A stretch of DNA of 64,000 nt from NCBI RefSeq assembly GCF_010183535.1, contig NC_071329.1, positions 14,942,001 through 15,006,000 of the forward strand, read 5' to 3'. The position numbers and the translations under genes are program-made. The notes beneath the pieces are model-generated. The model saw only the letters and a program-made list of their open reading frames with translations. It did no database searches and was not told the origin of the DNA. This document shows positions 12,150 to 22,524 of this stretch, in pieces; position 1 is the first letter of the stretch; every line of letters begins with the position of its first letter. Origin of the DNA: Caenorhabditis remanei (Eukaryota; Nematoda; Chromadorea; Rhabditida; Rhabditidae).

Positions 12150-12473
12150 TCAACAGTGAACTCGATCAGCACCAAAATTTGATAAAACTGTCTCTGTCCC
12201 CAGTTTCACATAATAGATTTCTTCTATTCCTTTTCCAAGTCCAGCTTCAGTGTCTATATTTGATAACGTATCCAATTCATAGTCACAATCTTCAAAACTC
12301 TGAATTCACTGAGCTCCAGTAACCAAACTGCTTCTGCTATCTTTCAGAATTGCCCAAAAACTGTAACATCTTGCTCCTCGAGTCAGCACGATTGCGTTGC
12401 GGTACTGAATGACCGAAACCATCCTACTTTGGGCATCTTCTGTGATATTTCCCACTTGAAACTCCGGGAAATC
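12150..12473 (-). pseudogene. Decayed exon with internal stop
   Basis: Seen: after CTTTTTCAG the minus strand is open for about 55 codons (DFPEFQVGNITEDAQSRM...), meets TGA, then continues open in the same frame for about 51 codons (FEDCDYELDTLSNIDTEAGL, YYVKLGTETVL) to another TGA. Upstream, a GTGAGT donor at about 12509 precedes the acceptor. Inference: a pseudogene, since two long protein-like stretches share a frame across one stop. I do not recognise the family. Confidence 0.3.
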
Positions 12474-13069
12474 CTGAAAAAGGACAAAACAACTTCAAAA
12501 ACTCACCAACATGAGCAACGCTCTTCCGAAAAAATGTTATCTATTTATTGTAACTTTAAAAAAATCTGTTCCTGGAAATATAGGACTCCTCTTCTTATTC
12601 ACAGGCATAAGCATTTGTACGTAACTTTGCGTGAAAGTGTTTGCACACTTCTCTATGTCTCTCCCTGTCATGCCTCACCTTTCACACCAATGGGTGGTCT
12701 CACTATCAGTTTTGTAGAGATGATTCTGAGAAAACTTGGGAGAAATTTTAGGACTTGTATAAAAGAGGACAAGAAAAGAGAGCTGAAATTGATAATAGTA
12801 CTAATTTTCTGGAGAATGGACTAAAATTGATACGTATTTGAGAATAGTCAAACACAAAACACAATTAGAACCATTACTCGTTTTAAGTGCAAAAATAGCA
12901 ATTAGACTTGAAAGGTTCTGAGGAAACGCCATTGAGAAGAGACATCAAAATATTGTAAGATGATACATTGATTGCAATAGGATTATTCCTGGTTTTTGCG
13001 GAATCTATTCCTACCGTACTCCTACAGTAAGAGTTTCTCATGACAACATGATGGTATTCCACACGATTG

Positions 13070-13690
13070 ATAATTTCAGACGTTTCTCATCTTTTTCAAA
13101 TTCCTATATCCACATATTGCAGCCCACCTTGCGGTGAGCATTTTCCAAAAATTATGATATCTTCTCGAATATCCTCCAGATACATTTCTCCCAGTAAGCA
13201 CGCCCGTATATAGCACCGGGTTTGGAGACCCGTATTCAACTTGTTCATTGTTTCGAACCGCATTCAAGGCGCCCAATGTCTGGACAGTTCCCGGATTCCG
13301 CCGCTTGCTATGTTTTAGGCATCTGGGGGCGGAGTTTCGAGGGATAAAGAAAAGTGGAGAGAGTACGATGACAAGGTTTTCGAATGGGCTTGTTGACAGG
13401 TGGGCTTTCGTCGTCGGGTGTCTCTCGAAGGTTTGACGAATGATGGGATGGAATCCAAAATGTAGCAAACACGCTCATTAAAAAATCCGTGGTTTGGAAA
13501 ATAAGACCTGGCTTGGAAAATAAGAAATGTGATTTACAGATTGGGATTGTGCAAGAATTTGAAACTATTGAGGATCGCATAAGAAGAAACATCGAAAACC
13601 AGATTATTTTAAAAATTCCAATTTTGTTAACCCTATTCTAAATAATCGACATTTTATAATTCGGCTCTGTAACGTTTTTTGCGTAATCAA
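13070..13690 (-). repeat. R1 repeat with flank, outer left arm around gene D
   Basis: Same element and orientation as 10790-11410, and inverted relative to 16190-16540. It forms the outer left arm of the diverged palindrome centred near 14.8 kb. The 130-codon minus frame and 62-codon plus frame inside are repeat-derived. Confidence 0.78.
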
Positions 13691-13754
13691 TCGAGCTTGA
13701 AAAATCCATGTTTGTTTTGTTCACCAGATCAACCTTATCTTAGTTTCCTGCGAT

Positions 13755-14020
13755 TTCAGCCCACCTTTCGGTGAGCATTTTTCCAAAAATTTAGTCATAT
13801 ATCTAGTAACCTTATGCATTTCAACGTTACATTACACTATGCATTGTACTACCCGTATTCCGTGTAACCCGCAATGGTATGACTGACATATCGATAGAGA
13901 CCAAGGATATTCTAATGGCCAGTGTCCCGACGATTCACGGGTTCCGCACCTCGCTATGTTTTAACAAGGCTATGCGCCCCTCGCTTGGAATGGGAGGGCG
14001 CCAGAGAGGGTGTAGAGAAA
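13755..14020 (-). repeat. R1-related repeat, inner left arm
   Basis: An R1 subfamily copy: terminal block CAGCCCACCTTTCGGTGAGC, a central GACTGACATATCGATAGAGA block, then GTTCCGC followed by CTCGCTATGTTTTAACAAGG. The same blocks occur inverted at 15640-15890. Confidence 0.75.
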
Positions 14021-14541
14021 GGAAGCGTGACAGAGTAGTCAATGAAGATATTGTGCAGATTCTAAGATTCTCATATGAGTCGAAATGAAAACAAACTCCA
14101 AATTCAAGAAATACAAGTGACGTCTTGAAAACATTTTCAGATGTTTTCACATTTTCAGATGTTTTCTCCAGATATTTTCAGCGACATACATGTAGAACAT
14201 CATGTTGTTTCCTTCCTGTTCGAAAATCCTTTGCCTGCAACAATGGTTCTTTGCTCCCCCCTCTCGTCACCTTCCAAATCGCACACCTGCAAAACAGTCC
14301 ACCATACAAAACAATATCATCTGCACCATAAAATCGAGCAGTCATCCTACTAAACGGTGAAGCAACATACAATTAAAGCTGGTTTAAATCAAATGTGAGC
14401 ATCAAAATATATTTCTGTTTTGGCACACGGCCAAAGAGTCATTCGACACAGCTACCCGACTACATTTCAATTGGTCAGAACCACTTTTGACCAGAAGGTG
14501 ACTAGTTTTTGGTTTTTTCATAATCAAAACAAGGTCCTGAG

Positions 14542-15480
14542 ATGTCAGAGCCACCAATGGTTCCTATAGCCACTAATGGTTCTCGATTCTACCATGACTG
14601 TCTGGTTCAAATCCACGACTTGGGCAGATGTAAGTACTAATCTTCTTCAAAAACGATAATTTGTAGTTTTTAGACGTTCATCATCTCCAAAATGGTTTGG
14701 CAATGCTAAAGAATCACATACAAAAGCATGAAGAATCCATTCCGGACCCAAAAGAAATCGTGGACACCAAAATCGGGTCAATCATTGTCGAAAAACATTT
14801 GGAGGACCATATGAAGATGTTGGAAAATCTGGGAACACAGGTGAAACAATGGGAACAACGTAAGTCGACTTTTCTGTCTGGTTTCCAGGATTTCAATTTT
14901 GTCTTTCAGATTATTTCTGTGCTCAACAAGGAATCCGTCAACCTCCTCCCATAAATTCTGATTGGGAAGGTAGCGCGAGCGGTAGCTCGAACCAGAAACC
15001 GCCAGAAACATTTGAAGAGGCTCTCGAATTATGGAATAAACATTTCCCAACTGACCCTGGTTATCGAGTCGATAAGGGTATTTTTCTTCTATAAAATCTG
15101 TTCATAAGGCATTTGTTTTTCAGATCTCACATGCTATCTATTCAACCCGGATGGGGAGAAAATAGCCCCACAAATTATAAAGCAGGCAATGACTCAACGA
15201 GATTTCTATCAAAGTGTTTGCCCAGTGACCAAAGGAAGTAAGTTTACACATTCTTGAATTAAAGTTCTATCATATCTTTTCAGACCCATCATGGACACAA
15301 TTGAGTGAAGACGAGCAGGACGAATGGGCGACTGCATGCAAACAGATGAAGGATATTCAGAAGAAACAGTTGGAATTAGGATTGATCAAAACGAGAGATA
15401 TAAGTGAGAAGCATAGAAGATCGAAGGAGAAGAGGAAGGCGCGGAAGATGAAGTTCGATTTGATGAAAAATGATAACTGA
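14542..15480 (+). CDS. Gene D: cassette-family protein, coiled-coil subfamily, 250 aa
   Basis: Five exons (14542-14629, 14674-14859, 14910-15077, 15124-15237, 15284-15480), all introns phase 1. The N-terminal half has YHDCLVQIHDLGRYVHHLQN and helical segments to about residue 95. A Ser/Pro linker follows (EGSASGSSNQKPP). The cassette begins in exon 4: YLFNPDGEKIAPQII (LFNP at 153-156), then FYQSV. The last exon starts three residues before Trp189 (WTQLSEDEQDEW), continues MKDIQKKQLELGLIKTR, and ends with a strongly basic tail (KHRRSKEKRKARKMKF), a likely nuclear signal. Closest relatives in the window are E and N. The gene sits between inverted R1 repeats. Function unknown; a nuclear role is inferred only from the basic tail. 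Confidence 0.85.
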
Positions 15481-15639
15481 TTTGCAATTTTAACATGTCA
15501 TCAGCCTAAGGTGGTATCCGATAATTTGAAACCTTTAAATTTAACTTGAATATTGTAATTATCCAAAACTATTCTTGAATTGTATTCGTTCGTATTTGAT
15601 TTATTTTCACAATTCTTCAATCGTACTCTGCACCCTCTT

Positions 15640-15890
15640 AGGCACCCAGCCATTCCAAGCGAGGGGCGCATAGCCTTGTTAAAACATAGCGAGGCGCGGA
15701 ACCCGTGAATCGTCGATACATTGGCCATCACAATATCCTTGGTCTCTATCGATATGTCAGTCATACCATTTCGGGTTACACTGAATACGGGTAGTACATT
15801 CAGAATGTAAGGTATTGCATCGGATGAACTTTACATGACATATGACTTAATTTTTGGAACAATTCTCACCGAGAGGTGCGCTGAAAACGC
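15640..15890 (+). repeat. R1-related repeat, inner right arm
   Basis: The inverted counterpart of 13755-14020, with the same AACATAGCGAGG, ATCGATATGTCAGTCAT and ACTGAATACGGGTAGTAC blocks, ending in ATTCTCACCGAGAGGTGCGC. It lies about 160 bp after the gene D stop codon. Confidence 0.75.
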
Positions 15891-16189
15891 TGGTCACTGA
15901 AATTAGAAAAGGTTGATTTGGTGAAGAATGAGTATTCGAAAAGTAGATTTTCCATCTGGAGACATATGGGAGATTTCTAAGACATTTCAAAACAACTCAT
16001 TTGAATGAAGCAGAAATTATATTCTAATTTCCGATATCCTAAAATTATCATTTAAAAAATTGGGATTTTCTTGTGTGATAAGGAATTCTGTCGGTTCCGA
16101 TAAGTCTCAATCCCTGTCTGAACATCTTATTTCTTGAGAGCTTAGATTCTCAATTGTCCATGTTTGCTACATTTTCGATTCTCCGCCAT

Positions 16190-16540
16190 TAATGTGCGAG
16201 ACACCCGACGACGAAAGTCCACCTGTCAACAAGCCCATTTGAAAACCTCGTCATTGTACTCTCTCCACTTTCCTTTATCCCTCGAAACTCCGCCCCCAAA
16301 CGCCTAAAACATAGCAAGCGGCGGAACCCGGGAACTGTCGAGACATTGAGCGCCTTGAATGCGGTTCGAAACAACGAACAAGTTGAATACGGGTCTCCAA
16401 ACCCGGTGCTTTTACGGGTCTGATCAAACTGGTTGAAATGTATCTGGAGGATATAATTGGAAACATCATAATTTTTGGAAAATGCTCACCGCAAGGTGGG
16501 CTGCAATACATGGATCTGGGAAAGATGAGAAATGGAAGAA
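16190..16540 (+). repeat. R1 repeat, outer right arm around gene D
   Basis: The inverted counterpart of 13070-13460, with the same ACACCCGACGACGAAAG start and TGCTCACCGCAAGGTGGGCT end. The matching outer boundary supports an inverted duplication rather than independent insertions. Confidence 0.78.
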
Positions 16541-17060
16541 TGTCATGCAAAATTGGTATTTCAAGATGCGGAAACCAATGTTTTTTCTGCTAAATTGGTG
16601 CTCTCTTGTCACTATCTTAATCTCTTTCTCACGACAAACTCAGGTTTCTTCATTTTTCTTCGTCTGAAGATTATCTCATTGGAAAGACATCATGCTCTAA
16701 TGAGCAACTCTTACTGTACGGGCAGTACTTTGAGAGGGCCTCCGCTTGAGGCCGTGCTGCTGGAATATTAACCCCGCAACCTTCTAATTTAGGCGGTAAG
16801 TTTATCCTCATCAAAACAAATTGGTATCTCTTTCTTTCATACGTAATCCCATTGAGACTTCATTGAAGAGAGATACAGAGCAATTAGCCGGCATGGCTCA
16901 TGAAACAAATCAACGCAACAAAAGATGAAGTAGATAAGCGTGGCTCATCAAAAAGAGGAGCGGATAATTGGCGATGAGATAAGCAGGAAATGACTGAACA
17001 TATGCCATATGTTTTCGGCAAGGTGTAATATGAAGGGTACATGGGTAATTAGTGGTTTTT
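16541..17060. other. Spacer
   Basis: No gene seen. A GC-rich, hairpin-capable stretch lies at 16720-16770 (GAGGGCCTCCGCTTGAGGCC). It does not match the tRNA or spliced-leader RNA features I know. Confidence 0.4.
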
Positions 17061-17064
17061 AATT

Positions 17065-17200
17065 AGCGATATGCTACCTGGTTCTTTTTTGAAACTTCCC
17101 CTTTTCGCCCTTTTGTGTGTCACCTGGCTCCAAAGTAGTCTTCCTCTCACAAGCGAAGTCTTTGGTGACGCGGCTTTCAAATTATCTATTAAAGGAGGAC
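17065..17200 (+). pseudogene. Truncated copy of gene E 5' end
   Basis: GGTTCTTTTTTGAAACTTCC, TGTGTCACCTGGCTC, and GGTGACGCGGCTTTCAAAT correspond in order to the sequence just upstream of gene E and its first exon (TTTTTTGGAACTTCCTC, TGTGTCACCTGGCTC, GGAGACGTCGTTTTCAAAT). The copy lacks the rest of the gene and runs straight into the foldback element at about 17195. Confidence 0.5.
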
Positions 17201-17963
17201 TGAAGTCATATTTTTTTATTTCAGATTCTGATACTTCAGAAAATTCTGAACAACTTTCATCGTTGGAGCATGTGCTAAAAATCGCTCTAAATGCCCTAAA
17301 TTTACGTTTTCCCGGCTCAAATTGAGCTTTCGTGGAAGAGTTTTCCCACGCGAATTTTTGCCCCCGTGTAGTCCTCTCGGACAAAATTATTTCTTTTTAT
17401 TTCTCAATTTTTCGTTTTCTTGCATTTTTCAACAAAATTTCGTGTTTTTTTTCAATTTATATCGTAAAAAAATGAAGAAGAAACACGAAATTTTTGTTGA
17501 AAAAAGCAAGAAAACTAAAAATCATTCTTATATATAAAACGCATGTGGGGTTTGTCCATCTGTCCCAATGTCCGCAAATTTTGAGAAATGAGAAAGAAAG
17601 ACGGCCGGGCCCAAAATCGAACTTGCGCTCTTTGCGCAGAGACCGCCGCCTTGGACCACTCGGCCACGCTGACACATTTCTGAGAATGTGAACACGTAAA
17701 TAAGGAGAGGCCAGCCGGATGAAGCGCCGAAGGCGCGGCAGCCAGGCTGGTCGAGAAATAAAAAGAAATAATTTTGTCCGAGAGGACTACACGGGGCCAA
17801 AAATTCGTGTGGGAAAACTCTTCCACGAAAGCTCAATTTGAGCCGGGAAAACGTGAATTTAGGGCGTTTAGAGCGATTTTTAGCACATGCTCCAACGATG
17901 AAAGTTGTTCAGAATTTTCTAAAGTATCAGAATCTGAAATAAAAAAATATGACTTCTTTAATT
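17195..17963. repeat. R5 foldback element, about 770 bp
   Basis: The left arm (about 17195-17405) and right arm (about 17754-17963) are inverted and nearly identical. Both include TCATATTTTTTTATTTCAGA, GCACATGCTCCAACGATGAA and GAGAGGACTACACGGGG, or their complements. The loop holds a tRNA-like sequence and a second small inverted repeat (TTCAACAAAATTTCGTGTTT against AAACACGAAATTTTTGTTGA). No transposase frame is present. It separates the truncated E copy from gene E itself. Confidence 0.8.
17600..17672 (-). other. tRNA-derived sequence (degenerate)
   Basis: On the minus strand GTCAGCGTGGCCGAGTGG contains a perfect A-box-like TGGCCGAGTGG. AAGTTCGATTTTGGG follows about 40 nt later as a near B-box lacking the final C. 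The acceptor-stem halves do not pair, so it is probably a tRNA relic or SINE-like sequence carried in the loop of the foldback element, not a working tRNA. Confidence 0.55.
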
Positions 17964-18131
17964 TGGTCACAGGTACTTTCGACTACGGGGAGTCCATTTC
18001 TGTCATCAAAACCGGTAAAATGTTCTCTTTCTTTGTTTCTTTTTTGGAACTTCCTCTCTTGTGTCACCTGGCTCTTGTACCTCTCAAATTCCAAATATAG
18101 TTTTTCAGATTCTTCAGTCATTTCTTCAAAA

Positions 18132-19417
18132 ATGCAAAACACCGGAGACGTCGTTTTCAAATCTCCACTGGCTCCTCCTGCCAACAATCCTACAGCAGGT
18201 TTGTCTCTAATGTATTTAACTAAACGCGTTTCTTTTACGTTTTCCAGAATCTCTTCACAAAAAGATCGAAAATCTCACCAATCACTACTATACGCACGTT
18301 GTCACCATCCAAGAAATGAGTGAGGGTATGTATGTTATCTCTGTCTTGATCTACTCTATACGTTTGCATTTCAGAGAATCACAAACTGAAAAATGAAAAT
18401 TTGTCATTGAGAACTTATATTGACAACAGCTACAGAGCGTGGAATGCTGAGAAAGCAGAGTTGAACATGAAAGTTCTTTTTTATCAAAACAGCTGTAACA
18501 TGATAGCAAATGACTTGAAAAACAGGGACAATCGTATAAAAGAACTTGAAATGGAAATAAAGTTGTTGAAGAAAGGTAATTATTATTTTGAATCTGAAAA
18601 CTCAGCGAATTCATTTCCAGGCCCACCTCGCAACCCATTCGTCCCATTGCTCCATCAACAGGCCAAAATCAAATCAGAGCCTCTTGAACATGACGACACC
18701 TCTTCACCAGTTGCCACAATTGCTCCAGGACCATGTAAGCCCCTTTCATACTGTAACAACTCATTTGTTATTTACAGCTCAATCTCGCCTCTCTCTTCTC
18801 CTTGAGCCTTCAAAACCAAATGCCAGCAACCGTCTACCCTTCATCCAACCATTCCGTATCAAAACGGAACCCTTGGATGTTCCAGAAACGGAGCAGATTG
18901 TCCCAAAGGCTGTCCGTGAAGAAATAATAGGAGAAGAAGATGAAGACACTGAAAACCGACCGCCACCAATCACGACAATGAAAGAGGCGATTGAGTTTTG
19001 CAGTAAAAACAATGTGGAGCTGGGAGAACTAAAAGGATTAAGTTAGTTTTTATTGTGGAAGTCGAGAAGTAAATAATCAGAAATTCCAGACCTAAAACCC
19101 TTCCTCTTTAATCCATTCGTCCCCAATGGTCCTCCTCAAGTGGTCATGAATTCCAGAAACCCTTATTGTTTCTACATGAACCAAATAAAAGGAACCGAAA
19201 ACCGTGAGTTGAATCTACATAAATTGGCTGAAACTATTGCTATATACTCTTTTTTTCAGCCGGTCAATGGAGCGCCCTATCCCACTCCGAGCAAGAAAGT
19301 TGGGCGGGCAAATGGCGGAAGATGAGATGTATTCAAACGAAGCAGGCGTGGCATGGATTGATCAGGTTTGAGCCGCCTAAAAAGAGGAAGAGAAGCGCCG
19401 GCAATATCAGTTTTTAA
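18132..19417 (+). CDS. Gene E: cassette-family protein, coiled-coil subfamily, 331 aa
   Basis: Seven exons (18132-18198, 18248-18325, 18375-18575, 18621-18734, 18778-19041, 19090-19203, 19260-19417), all introns phase 1. AGTTTTTCAG lies 23 bp before the ATG. Residues about 50-115 are a coiled coil beginning ENHKLKNENLSLR. A Pro/Ser-rich region follows with two KIKSEP/RIKTEP motifs that resemble SUMO-acceptor sites (psi-K-x-E), then VPKAVREEI and MKEAIEFCSKNN, both shared with gene N. The cassette: FLFNPFVPNGPPQVV (LFNP at 247-250), FYMNQ, then the last exon with Trp283 (WSALSHSEQESW), MRCIQTKQAWHGLIR and the nuclear-signal-like PPKKRKRSAG. Likely nuclear (inference from PKKRKR). Function unknown. 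Confidence 0.87.
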
Positions 19418-19499
19418 ATTTAACTTTTTATTCTATTAACTTTATTTATAATCACTAGTATATCAAGATTTGAGAATTAAAAAATATATAAACTTATAT

Positions 19500-20916
19500 T
19501 CAAATTCGCTTCTTAATTCCATTGTCCTCCGAGCTTGGGGAGGAAATCGAATAGCTCCACGAAGGCGAGAGCTCCGCCTCCTGGCGCTCGGGCTCCTCAA
19601 AAGTTGATGGACAAGGAGCAGGCTTTTCGTTGCAACCTACGAGCTCGAACATGTCGAGAAGATCGGCTTGGGCGGCTGAAATAAGGGTACATAAATTTTT
19701 ATTGATTTACTAGGGAAGGTTATGTAGGCAGTGTAGAGATATGAGCTGTGACCTATATCATATCACGAAGATTTGGAGAGCTACATTATGACATCAAAAT
19801 ACTCGTCATCACCCTCTTTGCCTCTTTTCCCAAGAATTCTTTTGCCCTCCTCGCTCTATTTGTTTTTTTCTGTCGTTGTGTCGTTTGTGTCACAATTCGC
19901 AAAGGAAGTGAGAAATTGCGAATGCGCATTGCTTTTCCGTCTCTATCTCAGCTGAAACTTATCCGATTGACTTGAAATTTTAAGAGTGGGTAGCTCTTAA
20001 GTTGAGGAATACAATGATATAGATTTTGTTTTGAAAATTTTTAACACTGGTTTAAAAAATTGGGTTTTCCCAATCTCGCCGTGAAACTTCATCAAAAAAT
20101 CTTTTTTGTGGAGTTCAGAGTGACCAGATGATATATTTTTCCGAAAACTTTTCAAATTCTTCAATTTTTTCATTGAAATCTGACTAAGGAATGTCATGGA
20201 GTCCGTCTGGAGATGTGGATCGTGACCTATATCATTTAAAGGCTGAGAAATCGCTGATTCCAATTATATACTTCGTTTTTTTCTTTGAGGCCTGGTGTTC
20301 AAGAAAAACGAGGTCAAACTTTCCTGTTTTTCACTTGTTTTGAGGGAATGACAAACTTTGACCTCTTTTTTCTCGAATATCAGGTCTCGAGGGCAAAAAC
20401 TAAATATATATTTGGAATCAACGTTTTCTCAGCTTTCTAATGATGTATGTCAAGACCCATAACTTCAAACGGGCTCTGTGACCTTCTCTAGTTAGTAAGT
20501 TCATCCCTCATTTCTACACTCTTATTCCATATCAACTACAATTTGGGGTATTTCTGATTCTTGTTTAGTAACTCTCATAACAAATCTTAATGACTTTTTA
20601 CCCCCGAGACTTTCTAACTATCTAACTTGTTTTCGACACAAACGATTCATCATAACGAAAACCAGGTGTCAATAACATTTTGTGTCTAACCCACCTGGTT
20701 TCTCCTTCGAGGCAACCGGCTTGAAGGCGGACGGTCCATCGTCGTGCAACTTGACGACCTCGTTTTTTTTGTGGGCAACTCTCCACAAGAGCTCTATCTC
20801 CCTTCCTAGAAACAAATAAATTGGGTACTTTCTGAATTGTAGTCAAACTCACTTTTCTCAAGCTCCTTTTGGATCACGGCGGCGGCAGTTTGGTCCTGGG
20901 CGTTGGCTGGGTTCAT
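19500..20916 (-). CDS. Gene F: small protein with only the H/J-type N-terminal module, 116 aa
   Basis: Three exons on the minus strand (20853-20916, 20695-20805, 19500-19675), phase-1 introns. TATTTCCAG lies 15 bp upstream of the ATG. Intron 2 (19676-20694) is unusually long because it holds R2 and R4 repeats. Residues about 20-60 read KRREIELLWRVAHKK, then HDDGPSAFKPVASKEKP; the latter matches QDGRGSAFKPVTTKR in gene H and GPTAFTRVPT in gene J. The C-terminal part contains EAELSPSWSYSISSP, echoing AELSPN in H. It has no LFNP/Trp cassette. It may be a truncated paralogue or a stand-alone regulator of its larger relatives. It is convergent with gene E, about 80 bp between stops. Confidence 0.7.
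19740..20183. repeat. R4 repeat inside gene F intron 2
   Basis: About 440 bp adjoining R2. Blocks such as TTCTGTCGTTGTGTCGTTTG, TGCGAATGCGCATTGC and GAGTGGGTAGCTCTTAAGTT recur inverted at 25406-25810 and in part at 46860-47090. Since R2 and R4 are adjacent at all three places, they may be one composite element. Confidence 0.7.
20184..20491. repeat. R2 palindromic element inside gene F intron 2
   Basis: Starts CTAAGGAATGTCATGGAGTC and ends GACCTTCTCTAG. The two halves are inverted repeats of each other (AAACGAGGTCAAACTTTCC against GACAAACTTTGACCTC). About 310 bp, no coding frame. Confidence 0.78.
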
Positions 20917-21054
20917 CGTCTCCAAAAAACTGGAAATAAATATTTGAAAGGAGGGGAGAAAAATTGAGTAATAGTGGAAGGAAGAGAATGTAAAGAAGAA
21001 ACATGTGATTAAAATAGTACAGGAGGTTTTGAGATTCTGAGAATTTTTTAATGC

Positions 21055-21270
21055 ATCCGTATCAAATAGAAGCGCATCGAGCAGTGCTTGTTCGCAGCAG
21101 TATATCTCGGTTCCCAAAGGGAATATCAAAAAGATGGAGACTTACAAAATATAGCTTAGTATTCATAGAATATTTCTTCAATTGACAAATTTTTCATATC
21201 TTTAAAGACAGCAGAGACAGAATGCTCCAAACTCTTGCCAAGGGTGCACCTCTATTACAGGTTTTACGGG
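21055..21270. repeat. R3 repeat copy
   Basis: Same internal blocks as 9061-9272 (ATATCTCGGTTCCCAAAGG, CATATCTTTAAAGACAGC, ATGCTCCAAACTCTTGC), ending CTATTACAGGTTTTACGG. Lies between genes F and G. Confidence 0.72.
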
Positions 21271-22524
21271 ATCAAAACACTGATCCAAATGCAAAAGAAC
21301 GAAATGAGATTTAAACTTTTTTTGTTTCCATTACCCGAATAATCCAAAAAAGGTTAAGAACAAGTTCTTTTCGTCACAATAACTATACGCTCTAAAGGTT
21401 ATTTTGAGCTTATCAGAAACACAATTTGTATAAAGAGATTACTATTTCGTTTTCCGCAAATGAAGTGTTCTGTGTTCAATGTCATATCGAAAAGAATGAC
21501 TCATAACTTTTGTATTTTCGAGAGTATTTGCGCGCCAACGTATTTAGAAAGAAATTTGAATTCTTATTGTTTTCCGGATTGTTATGTTGCCAGTATTGAA
21601 AGGGATTAAGGGTTCCATTGATACATTTTCCTTTTTATTCTTGCCACTGAATATAACAAATCTTTGACAAGGTTATTATAGAAAAAAATGAACATTATGT
21701 GAGAAATGTCATGGGAAAGAAGAAAGAGAAAGTTAACATTTGATGTGTGCACATATTCACACGAGACCCACTTCAGAGCATGCTAATTACGTGTTTGACG
21801 TGGGAACAAAGACTCAAGTGATAACAGGAAATGTGGACTCGATACACATCAGAGAGAAAACAGGGGAGCCTTTCCAACCATTTTAAAAATCACAAACTAG
21901 TAAAAACAATACCCAAGAAACATAGCTCAGAAGGTTTTACAGTGACCATTTTGGTCAGTGTACATACCTGAATTCTCAAAAAACTGAAAAATGCTTCAAG
22001 CCTCGATCACATTTAGGTTGTTCAAGGCCAAACACAAATACATAGTTGTTTAATATGTAGTTCTGGAAATACTCGAATGAGCTTTGAAAGACAAATTCAT
22101 TTATTTGCATACTATGGAGTTTCAAGAAACAAAGAATTTCGGAAGAGAAACTCAGTAGAAACTGTAACTTGTGAGATACATAGTAAACATTTTTGGGAGG
22201 AAAAATTCAGAACGTATAACTTTTGAGCTGAGGAATAGATAGGCGAGCATGAAGAATGTGATGGAATTTGAGTTTGAACATTGAGAACAAGAAATTACAA
22301 CATTTCAGCTGAGGAATAGATAGGCGAGTACGAAGAATGTGATAAGAATTGAGGTTGAAAGAAATGTAGCGGCTCCAGATGAACATTGAAAGCAAGAAAT
22401 TACAGGCAGGGGACGGTGCACGGGGTACAAAAACAAAACGAGGTGGGAAGAAGTCGAGGGTAGAGTAGAGAAGGTAGAAAAGAAATGAAAATACCAGCAT
22501 CAAACAATGAGAATTACAAAAAAA
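21271..22524. other. Spacer between F and G
   Basis: No gene seen. A short local duplication at 22220-22345 repeats GAGGAATAGATAGGCGAG, then AAGAATGTGAT, about 95 bp apart. Confidence 0.45.

Noticed and set aside
16720..16790. Small nuclear or spliced-leader RNA gene
   Set aside because: GC-rich and hairpin-capable, but no Sm-site context or known spliced-leader sequence.
17600..17672. Functional tRNA gene
   Set aside because: A-box present, but the B-box lacks its final C and the acceptor arm does not pair; kept only as a tRNA-derived relic.
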